Of a DNA stretch of 64,000 nucleotides, positions 1 through 12,739 are shown one piece after another. Every line of letters starts with the position of its first letter. Position 1 is the stretch's first letter. Position numbers and translations under genes: made by a program. Source of the DNA: Fragilaria crotonensis (lineage: Eukaryota > Bacillariophyta > Fragilariophyceae > Fragilariales > Fragilariaceae); contig JAKSYS010000293.1 in assembly GCA_022925895.1 (NCBI GenBank), positions 1 through 64,000 of the forward strand. Direction: 5' to 3'. The notes under the pieces are model-generated. The model was not told where the DNA came from. It saw only the letters and a program-made list of their open reading frames with translations, and searched no databases.

Positions 1-3000
1 AAAAACGTTTCATGCACTCCATACCCGTCGTCGCAGCCATTCGATAATTGTCGTCATGTTGCAAACGGAGACGCCAGATTTAAGAAGATGCACAGCAGAG
101 ATTTTGAGAAGCATCTCGCTTCTATGTAATATGGGTCATGCAAGGCAATCCTTTCAATAATTGTATCAAACATCAAACAAGCCAATTGGAAGCTTGAAAA
201 ACTTCTTGAAGTAAATGTTGTTGTAGACTGGAGATGGGTCCAAAATCATTGCGCAACAAATGTGAGTGGATCACTCGCTGTTGTTCTAGATCTGGTGCCT
301 TTCCGGGCGAGACGCGCCCCAAATGACGGGTTCTTCATGTTCCTCCTCCACAACATGCACTTGATTTTCAAGGGAGATAACCTCCACCGCCCCTCTGTGA
401 AAAGGATCATCACTATGTCAATGACATCAAGATAGTCTTGCAATGCAAAGTCAATGCTGGGTGTAATTTTCGATTGTCAAATGATGCTCCGAGTGCAAGC
501 AAAGTATGGCGCACCACATGTTTATCACGCTACAAATGCATCGAACCGGGCTTGAATCGAACTAGTCAAAGCATAGGACAAAATGAGCGACGCTATATTT
601 TTGCGTCGAAGCTCAAATTGTTGCTTTCGGACCAGCTATAGTGTCGTGAATGGCATTTCTCACTGTTGAAGAGCTAAAAGTACCGTAAAGGCCCAATGCT
701 GGGTGGTAATCTTTTGGATATATGCATTTGTAACACTTTAACGCTACTACTAACTAAAAATAGCTCCTCCGGTGGGGATGCTCAAATGGTTGATGGCTAC
801 TTCGGCACCACGGACTCTCCGGCGTTCACAGGCGCTGCGCAAAGCAGATGCCAGTCGAAACGTTTGTCCCAGGGCATGGCGATGATGGATCTCTCATCAT
901 CAGCCTCTCTAGGATGATTCAAATGCAAAGATTTACTTGTATATCTTGTCAAACTGGAAGCTGTTGAGCAATGCGCCGTGGCATTGAACGAGAAGCAGAA
1001 GGCTTTCTTGACAGGAGGCGGGGATCCCAAACGTGTTCTTGACAGTCATCACCATAACCATAGAGTTGTCTCGAATGACAGATACAGGTGGTGCAAGAGT
1101 TAGGGTAGAAAAACGCTGGATGTATAAACGTTCAACAACTTAATGCCTGGTTATGTATGCTTGAAGTGGCCAAGGCGACAAGGATACCTTTTAGATGAGA
1201 CACGAAATCAGGCATAGTAGAACCCCGCGGGATGTACGCTTGATTGAGCATCTCTTTCGAAAACGGGAAAAAGGAGAGCCATGTCGCATCACGAATTAAG
1301 ATAATTCTGTTGAGTCCAGACCTTGATTTGGATGTAGAACACCACATGGGAGTGGTCACCACTGCAATCAACTTCATCATCGGAGGGCTGACCTTTGTGG
1401 GGGTTCCAAGGCCACTGCTAATGCTGGATTGGATGATCAGGTGAGAATCAACAACTTGGCTGAGGTACTACTCCGCATCCAAAACTGGAAAAGTTGCAGT
1501 GCAACATAACTTTGCTGTGTAGCAGATTGTTGCAGTCGAGTACCGAGGTATTGCAATGGATGAGAAAGATGACACTGCAGAAAGGTGAGGACAGCTGATT
1601 CCCATCAGTCCGCCAGAGTATACTAGGAATTAGAAACCAGGACTGCCTGGTGGTATGTATGCCTGACATTTTAATCAGCGACCCTCTTTCCTTGTCGGAC
1701 AATGAATGCGCTCAAGAGATGAGTCAATGTAGGCGAGCATCAACTTTGTTTCTTGGAAAGTCTGCACCCGAAAGAATGGCAAACACGCACATTCTTGAAA
1801 ATGTGCACTGGTAAGGCATATGGGATTGCTTGGCTCTTGGGATTAGGACAAAACTGTCTGATGAGAAAATATGACGTGAATTAGAGTCAAGCTGGGGGTG
1901 CCGGGTAGACTGACCAGGATTGGCCTCTGCGCCAGTGTGAATCCTCGACGACCATCAGGTCTAGCTCAGTTCGTGAACAAACTAAAAGCGGGTCGGCATT
2001 CGCCAACCACTTCCATTCACGATGATAAATGAACCTGCTACTAAACAGGCCATGACACTTTCTTGAATGCAAAAGATACGTTAAAATGAGTCAACAACCA
2101 ATTGAAGAATGATTGCGATGTAAGGCTCATATTTTATCTAAGATTTGGTTTACTTCGATAAACCTTCCCAGCATAAATTTTACTGCGCCGGAGCTGTAGT
2201 TCGTATTGACAACAAAGTAGCTCAGTACCTAGATTTTGTGAATTCAACACCATCTGTTATGATGTGTTTGATCTTGTGTTTGAAATTTTAAATCCTTAAA
2301 AATGTTTCAAGTGAGACCAAAGTTTTGTAATCCCAAAAAGGAATGACTCCTATGATGAATCTTAGCAAACTAAAAGGAATATGATGAAAAAATGGTGTGC
2401 ATCTTGCATCAGGAGCATTATGTAATATACTCTTTTAGCCATGTTTATCATATGTCTATCTTTACAAGGCGGCTGCTTTTCATGGAGCTGGCCATACTTG
2501 GCGGGCAAATTGATTAGGGACTGAAGGGAACATGAGAGACCGGGAACCGGAATTTCAAAGGGTGGCTGCTCATACTATGTAGTGGAGAAGTCACGAAGTT
2601 AGAAGGGGGGCTACTGGGGCCATAAGACGTTGATGAAGCTGTACAACGATCTGCTGGCAAAGGTAGCGACGGCAAGGAATTATGGGGGATTGAGCTGGAA
2701 TGACAGCCAATCTGATGAAGTTTGATGGTAAAGGCATCATAGTAGAGTGGTGTCGCACTGGCATGGCAGAGAGAACCAAATATCAGCGGAGGAGGAGAAT
2801 GTATGATGGTATCCACATGCGGATTGTAGAGGGATATCAGTTGTTGACGTGAGCCTGCTGACGATGCATGAGACGACGCTAGGCAAACTAGACATAGCCA
2901 CCAGTGAAGATGCTGGCAGGGAGACTAACGAAGATGGGCTGCCAGTGGACAGCTGACGTAGCTCTGAAGATGATCTGATACTAGGATGTCTCAAAGGGCG

Positions 3001-5215
3001 TACATCTGAGTTATGTCGTGTCTTAGCTTGAAGTGAGCAATCAACAGACTGTGTATGCTTTTCTCATGGAGAATGGTGTTGCGTCCAGTCCAAAGTGCTG
3101 GTGGGGCAGGAGTAGTCCTCCAGAGATCGAGGAATAATGGTAGCAACCAACCAAGGAAGAGCAACTGCGTGTGCGTCTAGCTTCTGTCAGGGATTCATCA
3201 GACTGAGCATAGAGTATGCATCCCCAGCCCAGCATTACTGATTAACACGCAGAAGAGTTGTTCCCATCCAATCAGGTTTGGCTATTTGTTGCAGCAACAA
3301 CCGAGAGGGAGAAGGTCACTGCCCCGGGGCTGATGTGCACAGGGATCTCCGGTTCAGATGACCTATCATTTGATGGCTCAAACAACCAGCCCGTGCCGTA
3401 GCTCCTCCCGCTGAAGTGCCAAGCTTTAATTGGAGGGCTGAAGTTCCGTCATATCGGATGCGAGGCAAGCGCGCGGGATAAAGGATACGTTTGACGATGC
3501 CACTATCAAAATTACTAGGTAAAAGTACTTCTGAGTGACAAATTCGTCAAGCGCTTTAGCACCTTTGGAGATGGATTATAGCAATCCAGACTTTGAGCTG
3601 GGTGATCCCAAGAAGCTTTGGGGTATGCCTCTAGTTCCGTCAATTCAATTGTCTGAATCTTGAAAGGTTACTGGAGGATATTCATGTTGTTGTTTAACTC
3701 CACGGTATACAAACGGCTGATAAAATATCAACAAACTGATGTGCACTGGTGCACATCTGGATGGCTGGTTGTGAGAAATAGATGGTTAAGTTGAAGGGGG
3801 TAGGAGGATTGTCTCAAGATCATCAGTGATAGTCACGTTTCTGTCCCTGGATCCTATTGTATGGCTTCGGATGCCCGCATGCCGTCTCATGATTCTCCAT
3901 ACAATTCATCTGGAATGGTGGGCATCAAGTATAACAGGATCATAATTTATCCGGCACCGGCTACTACAGAAGCAGCTCATGACATTACTGACTAAACTGC
4001 TGGTGGAGTTGAGACTCCCGGTCACACCATTGTCATTTTCAATCTCACAACAAAGAGCCTCGGGCCAAGACTTGTTACTCATTTTGACATTTCGATTTCA
4101 CATCGGTTCAAACTTCACTGTTGTCTTGGTGTGACACTTCTATCATTTTGCTGTCTGCCTGTCTTCAAGTGCTTCAGGAGTATCCAACAACCTTTAAAAG
4201 AGACTGTTTTGCTACCATTCTACCGGTAGTCCCTTCAACCCTTCCACAGGTGGCTGTCAACTAGCTAGTGCAGCAGTAGTATGCAGTTCCACAGCAACAG
4301 CCGTCCATGCTATTGAAAATTCTACTAAGCCAGCTTTATCAAACTGGAGTTTTTCTCAATACTAGTCTACTCTGTCACAAACCAATTTTTCCTGCTCATC
4401 CTGAGCCAGCAAGCATATTTAAAGATAGTAGATTACAACTGGTACCTCTGATTACAGCATGGGCCGGATGTGTATATCTACGATTGTGTAACCCCTAACA
4501 CTACTAATGTGGGCGGCACATTCCAGTTCGCTGTGAATTCGATCAAAGGAGGTAATACGTGATCATGATTGCAAGTGATGTAGTCACCACTGTGGGGACT
4601 CGTCCAGATAAATTTTGTACATAAGCATACATATTCCCTCAAATGCAATTTTGAGCATGTAACTACAACTAGCAGGCAAACAAATTCAGATCATGCCCCT
4701 CAGTGAAGCAGACAATATTCACCATACCTTACTGTTTGCACCTCCAGCTTGTCTAGTTATTGAGGGTTTCCTCAGGGACTACTACTACCCCAGCAGGTTG
4801 GAGAAGGAGAGTCTTTGAAGGCTTATTTTATTGTGAATCCAACATTGACTGTTCCGGTTCCTTAGAGAGCGCAGTTTTTGATGGCCAATTTGATTATGAA
4901 ATCACCCATGGACAATTCCAGTTCCACAGTGACGTCCAAGTCATGGTAGAGGGGATGAACCAATTGGATGTTCAAGACGTGAAGTGAATGAGAGAGAGAG
5001 AAACCTTTATGGAGAATGTTGTGACACAAGAAAATCAGGTATTAGAAAGTACTAGTCAAGTTTGCTCGTCTCCCTACAACAAGACAATCACCAGCAGCAG
5101 TAGTAGCAAACACAAAATCACGGTCGATGTAATCAAGCTCAACTGGTGCAGTAGATAGTTCCAGCCAGTCTATTTGAATGTAACCTGCAAGGCAAAGGAC
5201 AACTGCTCCTGCTAG
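1..5215. other. gene-poor region, no gene recognised
   Basis: I see no convincing gene here. All open frames are under about 100 codons and show no recognisable motif. No tRNA, rRNA or tandem repeat stands out. The last kilobase leads into the Ty3/gypsy pol fossil and may hold its decayed 5' part, but no gag or protease signature and no matching LTR could be found by eye. Confidence 0.5.
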
Positions 5216-7601
5216 TTGCGTGATAGAAGAACAAGGAGCAGAGGTACTGGGAAGAGCTGCTGCAAACAATGTCAACATGATGTCAATTCTGATGTCAATG
5301 TCATACAGCCTAAAAAGACTGGTGACGTTAGAGTCCTAACGGACTTTCGTGTACTTAACAAGTACATCAAACGTAAACCATACCCGTTACCCAAGATTGC
5401 AGACCTTCTTCAGAAACTTGAAGGGTTTACTTGGGCAACGGCTCTGGACTTAAGTATGGGCTATTACCATATTGTACTGGATAAAGAATCCAGCTATCTC
5501 TGTACGATGATCGTACCATGGGGTAAATATCGCTACTGTCGCCTACCTATGGGCTTAAATGGCAGTCCTGACATCTTTCAGGCCATAATTAACGACATTA
5601 TGGGCGATTTGCTAATGTGCGTCGTACTTAGATGACATACTGATCACAACAGCAGGTTCCTCGAGGACCATCTTCAGCATGTTGAACTCGTGTTGCAACG
5701 CCTAACAGATGTTGGCTTTGCCGTTAACCTACGTAAATCCTCGTTCGCAGTGACGAGATTGATTACTTAGGCTATTGGACTTTCGTCAGGTATCAACCTC
5801 AACCTAAGAAAGTGGAAGCGATTATGCGGCTGACACCACCAACTACCACGGCAGTTAAGACGTTTCTTAGGTATGATCAATTATTACCGTGACATGTGGC
5901 GCGTAGAAGTCACATACTAGCACCGCTTACGGCGTGTGTTCTGCCAAAGCTAAATTTATTTGGCATGATAAAGAACAGAAAGCATTTGAAGACATTAAGG
6001 CCATAATTAGTCAGAGACATTACTGGCTTATCCTGACTTCTCAAAGACTTTCCATTTATACGGACTCCAGTGATTATCAACTGGGAGCAGTCATAATGCA
6101 AAATGACCGTCCATTAGCTTTCTACAGTAGGAAACTTAACAGCGCTCAAAGCGTTATACAACTGGCAAGCAAGCTGTTATCCATAGTAGAAACACTTAAG
6201 AATTCAAAATATACTATTAGGTCAAAACTGATAGTACATACAGATCATAAGAATCTCTATATCAGAAAATGTCCACCGATCGTATACAATGGAGACTCCT
6301 AATAGAAGAGTTTGGACCTACCTTTCTACATATAAAAGGAGAAAAGAGCGTCATTGCTGACGCCTTATCACGATTAGATCACGAACTTCAATGAAGTTAC
6401 CCACAGAGCCTCGAATGATAGTATGGCCTACATCTTCATGACAAGGCGGACGTTAAAGAAACTGACTTTCCGTTAAGCCCTACACTAATCACTAAATACC
6501 AACGATTAGATAATGAGCTTAAACGAAGAAGTACAAAATCAAAAAGTCAGAACTTCAGTACCAAAACGATTGAAGGAGTTGAGGTCATTACATACCAAGG
6601 GAAAATATATATTCCCATTCAACTTCAACAACGCTAGTAGCTTGGTATCATGAGTACCTAGCACACAGGCGAATCGCACTGAAGCAATCGTCAAACATGT
6701 ACGTGGCGAAATTACGTAGTCACGTTGAGACATTTTGTAAGACATGTCGTGCGTGTCAATTATTTAAGAAACAAAGGAAGAAGTATGGACACTTACCTCC
6801 TAAGGAAGCTGAAGAACTTCCTGGTCTCGTGTAGCGTAGACTTGATTGGACCATACGTTGTGCATTCCAACGTCTACGCATACACTTCGTGCATTGACTA
6901 TGATCGACCCCGTGACAGGATGGTTGGTCATTTCTATACCAGACAAAAATGCATACTGTCATGGAAGCGTTTAATAATACGTGGTTGACAAGATATCCAC
7001 GACCCCAATACATAGGGTATGATAACGGTTCAGAATTCAAAGCACAATTCAAACAGATGTGCGAAATTATGGTATGAAAGAAAAACCGTCATCTAGTTAC
7101 AATCCACAATCAAACGGTATTGTAGAACGAGTACATCAAGTACTTGGCAATGCACTTCGGACATTCGAACTCGAACACAAAGAACTCGATACGAATGACC
7201 CTTGGGGACCGTTCCTAAGTGCAGCTGCATGGGCAATACGTAGTACAGTACATACTACGTTAGATGCTACACCTGGACAGTTAGTCTTCGGACGCGACAT
7301 GTTGTTGCCTATCCAACTAAAGACGGATTGGGCTAGAATACGACAACGTAAACAAGACGTTATCAACGCTAATAATAAAAAGGAAAATGCAAAACGCATT
7401 GAACACGAGTACCGTGTTACTGAAAAAGTCCTATTGGAAAAACCAGGACTAATCTCCAAATTGTCTGCTCCACGTACAGGACCTTATTGGATTACTGAAA
7501 CCTATGCTAATGGTACAGTACGCATTCAACGTGGCATTGTCAATGAACGTGTCAACATACGTCGACTGACACCATATAAAGAACGCGTACCGCCCAATTA
7601 G
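5216..7601 (+). mobile_element. Ty3/gypsy LTR retrotransposon pol fossil
   Basis: Broken remnant of a Ty3/gypsy element on the + strand. Recognisable parts in order are reverse transcriptase (about 5.29-5.75 kb, with the VLTDFRVLNKYIKRKPYPLP stretch), RNase H (about 6.0-6.4 kb, with IYTDSSDYQLGAVI and SRKLNSAQ), and integrase (about 6.7-7.6 kb) ending in a GPY/F-type module (GPYWITETYANGTVRI). The order RT, RNase H, integrase separates it from Ty1/copia. It is clearly broken, with roughly eight interruptions, so it is a fossil of moderate age. I could not find paired LTRs. The GTAC-rich stretch after 7601 may contain the decayed 3' LTR. Confidence 0.9.
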
Positions 7602-9660
7602 GGAAGCGAGTGCAGTACACCGCACGTGCCCTTAGCGTAGTGCGATACAGTATACTATATTACTAGTATCCAGTACTACAATACAATGGCCATGTATAGT
7701 ACTTGGATATACCGGTAGACTAGTAATACAATAGTACAGTGTAACAATGCAACACTGATCCTGTACTACAGTACAACTGTACAACTATGTGTGATCATCT
7801 ACTAGTTAAGATGAGAACTAGTTGACAACTCTTGGAGACTCAATGAGAGTCCAAGAGAAGAAAAATGAGAACAGTTCAATCCCATCTGGGATGGGATGAA
7901 ATGGGACTGCTCAAAATTCTTTATCAACTAGTCTCATAACTTTTAGTTAACCCACTTTATCACCCCATTAAAACTAACTGCAAATTACTTGTTAAAAACT
8001 GATTACTTCGCGCGTAGGGCAGTGTCGTACTCCTCAAACGTTAGAATAGTGAATAGTGTGTTGTACTTCTTACTTGCACTCATTCTTCTTTACAGCGAGA
8101 CCATGATACAAGTACTGGTAGCGAGTGTATGACGTTTCACGTATCACACCTTGTACAACAAAGAGTACCAGGTACTACGATGTACTACGACTAGTAGTCC
8201 CTCGTACTTGAATCACATAAAAGTGACTCCGTCGTCTGTCGTGTGCTTCAAATACACATGAATCGGTACGCAGTAGTACAATGTGGAGAGGTCCGTCGGC
8301 GCACTTCTGATTGGTATTATTTGTATGTAGTAGCAACGAGCATAAACATAATTTTGCCGGACCTCTGGCACAATATACATGTCATACGTACTCCTGACTC
8401 TTGACGGTGCGATTGTGATGATCGATTCATTTCAATAACTTCATTCCTCGCAGTCACGTTGATGTTTGATAGTTGCCACTCCCCGGCAAACATGCAAGTG
8501 GGTTCTGTTCCTTGTAACAGAAATGCTGCGACCAAAAGGAAAGGCAGTAGGAGAGGGTAGATAGGATCTGTGTGACGGGTCCAATTCTATGTTGTCACGA
8601 GCCACCTAATGGGGATGAGCGCTCATCTTCTACAGTGGCTACAAATACTACGTCCTCGAAATATGGTGCTGCACTTGATGGCATCGATCAAGATGTTGGT
8701 CGCCGACAACTGTCAGCAAACGAACCAATCCAGTTACTTCTCGACAATGATAATACAATCGTACGACAGTGACGAGGAAGTACGTGATCATGACTGAGGC
8801 CATGTGCGGAGACGTGAGTTAGTCAGTCTATGAAACCATTGTCAGCCCGTGCGAATTGAACACGGATGGTATTCGAAAAGAAAATGGAATGACTGACATG
8901 GCGGCAGGTGACTTTGGAACTGCTGAAGGTATTGCAACAAGTTGCTTATGGAGCGTATGTGATTCACATCCATGCGGAGACAATGGCGTAATTGCTTAAC
9001 TTGTCAAGATCCCAGTGACTGAGACTGAGGTCGCAAAGGGATTGCTGGTCGCGTCGCAAGGGTTGATATAGCTCTAGCTGGGTAGCCTTGTTTCCAAGGA
9101 AAGTTCGTAATCAACTCGATCTCGTTCAAGATACCGAGGAATTTTGTTCTAGGAGCACAGAAGCGTTCCTGACATTGCACGGTGAGACTGTCGTGGTGGC
9201 GCCTTTCAACAAGGAAAATCAGGCCGTGGCTGAGGATGAGAACTAAATGTTGCGGAACAAGGCTCGCTCTCCTCCTGAGGACACGATTTGCACCGGGATG
9301 GAGCAGCATCATTGCTATGTGGCTGAAGCAATGTCACATGCCACTCGACGCATTGAAGGTGATTATCCGTACGTAAATAATTCTCGTGGCATTGCCAATA
9401 TTTGTTTCGACAATCGATTCACTCCATGTAGTCCTGTAGGCTTGTACGTATGCGGTTAGTGTGAATGCCTAGCTAGTAGTAGGATGCTCTGGAAGTGCTC
9501 TTGATCAATGAAATATGTAATATTAATCACGAATATGGCTTATTCCTAACTTGATAATCCTTGCATGGCGTCTTTAGAAAAAGCACGCACATGGATCTGA
9601 CCGGGAACCAACATTTTGGCACTCGCTTAATCATGGAATGCCCATCACAGTATATGCTGC
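7602..9660. other. GTAC-rich spacer, no gene recognised
   Basis: From about 7.62 to 8.28 kb the sequence is very rich in GTAC, CTAG and related palindromic tetramers. A palindrome-like stretch lies near 7.84-7.93 kb. From 8.3 to 9.5 kb there are only short open frames without motifs. Part of the first 700 bases could be the 3' end of the gypsy fossil. Confidence 0.4.
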
Positions 9661-11676
9661 TTACACACATAGAGTACAGCAGGATGGTTGCGGACACACA
9701 ACAGGAGGGTTGTCTCCGGCACAGTTGGCAATCAATTGAAATAGGTTCTGGTTCCTCAGTGCGCAGATTTCGGCTGGCATGGTTCCTGTAAATCCGTTCA
9801 ACTGAAGGAGTAATCGTTCTAAACTTGTAATCAAGCCCAACTCGGATGGAATTGGACCCTCGAAATTGTTTCCGTACAAAGAAAGGGTTTCAAGTCGAGT
9901 GTTTTGACTCAGCTCCGTTGGAATTGTGCCGTCAAGGTCATTATTGTGTACTGTGATTGCCACTGCAAAAAAGAAAGGAAAAGTAAGTTAGATATTCGGA
10001 TTCGATGCAGACCCAAGATTCATTACAGAAGATAACTTACGCAACTCCCCCAGCTGACCGATCTCCGAGGGAAGCGTGCCTGTCAATGCGTTGTCCGCTA
10101 AAGTAAGGTAGGCCAGCAGCTCAAGATCTCCGAATTCTGTTGGGATGGTTCCCTCTAATTTGTTGCCCTCCAACAAGAGAATATTAAGGCGCGTGATCGT
10201 CCCGAGTTCGGTGGCTAATGTTCCGGTCAATGAGTTGAAATCCACGTCGACTGTTACGAGAGATGACGATCCGAACAGACTTTCAGGGATTGTCCCAGTC
10301 AAGGAGTTGGAGTCCATATCTATCGTCAGGAGTTTCGGCAACGTCCCTATTTGGCTAGGAATAGTTCCAACGACTTTGTTGCTATCAATGTCAAAGGTCT
10401 GAAGTCCCTTAAGCGATACGATTTCATTAGGGATTGTCCCAGCAAGATTGTTCTCGTCTGTTTCCAAAATTCAAGGTGTGAAAAAGTCAGATTGCGTCGT
10501 TTGGACAGTGAATGTGACATCTCCGAACTTACCAAGCGTAATTGAAGTCAAGATATCTCCGTCACACTCATTTAGATACCATAGGCAGACGTTCGCCTCA
10601 TCTAAGAATCTGGTTCTCCCTCCAGCTCCACCACAATCCGCTACCACATCCGCATTTGCCGAGTTGCATTTGAGCCAGTTGTCCCCATTAGTCGAATAGT
10701 AGAGTAGTGCCAGAATGTAACGCTGAGTCACATTCAAAATCTCGTCGGGGCAAACTTGCGCTGCATCTCTGTAAACCACCCAATTAAAGGCCACATTTTG
10801 ATCTGACGACCTGTCAACAATGTCTTCGGGAAGTGAAACATCACTCAAGACATCGAATATTGCGAGTTCTCGCTCGTTTGCTGTCAAACCACTGCAACTT
10901 GTTGGGCCTCGAGTAGTTGGGTCGAACGTTGGTGCTCTTGTCGTAGGCGCCGCGGTTGGTGCTCTGGTCGTAGGTGCTGCTGTTGGTGCCGCGGTTGGCG
11001 CCTTTGAAATCGGTGGGGATGTGGGTGGTGGTGTCGGTGCTTCGGATGGCGGTGGCGTCGGCTGACTGGTTGGATCCTGTACGGGTGGGTCTGTCGGGCT
11101 TTCTGTGGGCAAAGAGGTCGTTGCCAGGTTTGTTGGGATCGGGGTCGGAGCCTTTGACGCAGATCCATTCGGAGCTTCCGTCGGCTGCATGGATGCTGGG
11201 ATGGGTGCAGGGACGGGTGCGGGGACTGGTGCAGGGACGGGTGCTGGGACGGGTGCAGGGACGGGTGCAGGGACGGGTGCAGGGACGGGTGCAGGGACGG
11301 GTGCTGGGACGGGTGCTGGGACGGGTGCTGGGACGGGTGCTGGGATGGGTGCTGGCACGGGTGTTGGTAGGAGTGTCGGTACCGGCGTTGGCGCAGGCGT
11401 TCTCAAGAGTGTAGGAGGGGGTGTCGTTACGCTTGTGGGTTCGGTTGTTGGCGCAACAACAGGCTTCGTTGGGGCTAATGCCGGCTGCGCTGATGGCATA
11501 CTGAGCAAGAGGTCTGATTCCAATAATCTGTAGACAGCTGCAGATTCCTCTCGAACAGATGCAAGTAACTCCGCCTCAGTTTCTTGTTTTGTTTTCCAGC
11601 GGCCCCATCGATAATCTCCTTCGGCGGCCACAACCGCAACAAGGAGAGATGGAATGAGCCACGAGCGCGCTTTCAT
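9661..11676 (-). CDS. secreted leucine-rich repeat protein with Pro-rich neck
   Basis: Three exons on the minus strand: 11676-10533, 10457-10041 and 9962-9661. The introns are 75 and 78 bp, both GTAAGT...AG. Splicing restores LRR periodicity at both joints ([26 protein letters not shown]) and gives 620 aa. Order: signal peptide (about 1-19), short linker, long Pro/Thr/Ala neck (about 65-250) including a PVPA repeat, a Cys-bearing LRR N-cap ([16 protein letters not shown]), then plant-type LRRs (LxLxxNxLxGxIPxE) to the end, closing with [10 protein letters not shown]. This resembles diatom extracellular or cell-surface LRR proteins. I see no C-terminal membrane anchor or kinase, so secretion or wall association is inferred. 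Ligand and role are unknown. Confidence 0.88.
11199..11363 (-). repeat. 12-bp coding minisatellite (PVPA repeat)
   Basis: About 14 tandem copies of a 12-bp unit (GGGACGGGTGCA on the + strand, with few variants) lie inside exon 1 of the LRR gene. Each unit encodes one PVPA tetrapeptide on the minus strand. Near identity between units suggests recent expansion, and length differences between alleles are likely. Confidence 0.9.
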
Positions 11677-12739
11677 TGTTAAGTCAAATTTATAAGTATA
11701 TGAATCAATTTGCGTTTCTTATGCTCTCATATGCCTCCTTGACTATTGTATCCGTTTCACGCCCCTATTTGTGAGAAAGCATGTTCGAGCATCGATTGAA
11801 AGTGTGAGGTGGGAGAATAGATATAAAAACGATGGAAACGTAGTGTTGAAATAACGGTTACCCGCCAAAATCGTCGTACGTCGTTCCTATTGATCGTTCC
11901 CACTTACATTTGCAGCGATGTCCCATCTGCTCCATATACTACGGCGTTGTATATAGTTTTACTTAAATCGTCGTTGCTGTAGTCGCACAGCGGACCACGA
12001 GTGTCATTCATTATTTATATACGTTTCTATTTACTTCGTTATGTCTGGTACATGTACGTGTACGGTATGTACCACACTCCGAACTGCACGTATCAAAATG
12101 TTACTGGTACCATCTACTCACAATGTTGTCACCTGTTTGTTGAGAGGAGCAAGCCATTCCAGTCCGCATACAGGAAACAATCTACGGGAGTGCTCGAAGG
12201 GCGTACATGCACCACATGCATTTCATGTGAGATGTCGCGTTGTGACGAAATGTATTCAATTCATTAGCGAGTGGAAACCCATTTAGGTGCGCCATGAGGA
12301 CTTGAAAACCTGGCAGGCGTCCATGGTGTGTGAGTGTGATCGTACAAGCGATCTTGGGTGAAATGACGAGCACGAGTCTCTTGAGGTTTATTTGATTGCA
12401 ATGACACGCGGATGGATCGTCCCATCTACCGGTTGACCCACATTGGGATTGGAGTTGAGTTACATTGTAAAAGTCCAAAGACTCCAATGAGATTGGAGTT
12501 GTGTTAATCTGTTCAAGTCCAAGTCCAAAGACGAGGTGTTATCGTCACTGTCTTTCGACAGTGGGCGTCGGCACATTTGTCATATTCGAGTAATGATAAG
12601 CAGGTCGCTGGAGTAGTAGAGACTGTAACAGTAACAAACTTTTTCAAGAAATTAAATTGATCGTTTCGTAGGGCATGATAATATGCAAATCGACGAGAGC
12701 ATCGAAATGGACTCTGGATCGAGCTCGCCACCGTTTCTT
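11677..12739. other. intergenic, nothing recognised
   Basis: Spacer between the 5' end of the LRR gene and the 3' end of urease. It holds the LRR promoter region but no TATA-like element stands out clearly. A short direct repetition of ACTCCAATGAGATTGGAGTT-like sequence occurs near 12.44-12.50 kb. No gene seen. Confidence 0.4.

Noticed and set aside
3590-3670. Short string resembling a small-subunit rRNA conserved segment (CCGTCAATTCAATT)
   Set aside because: No neighbouring rRNA-like sequence, so a chance match.
10974-11533. Plus-strand Gly-rich GTGAGTGAG open frames
   Set aside because: Antisense shadow of the PVPA minisatellite in the LRR gene; the minus strand has the signal peptide, LRRs and correct splices.
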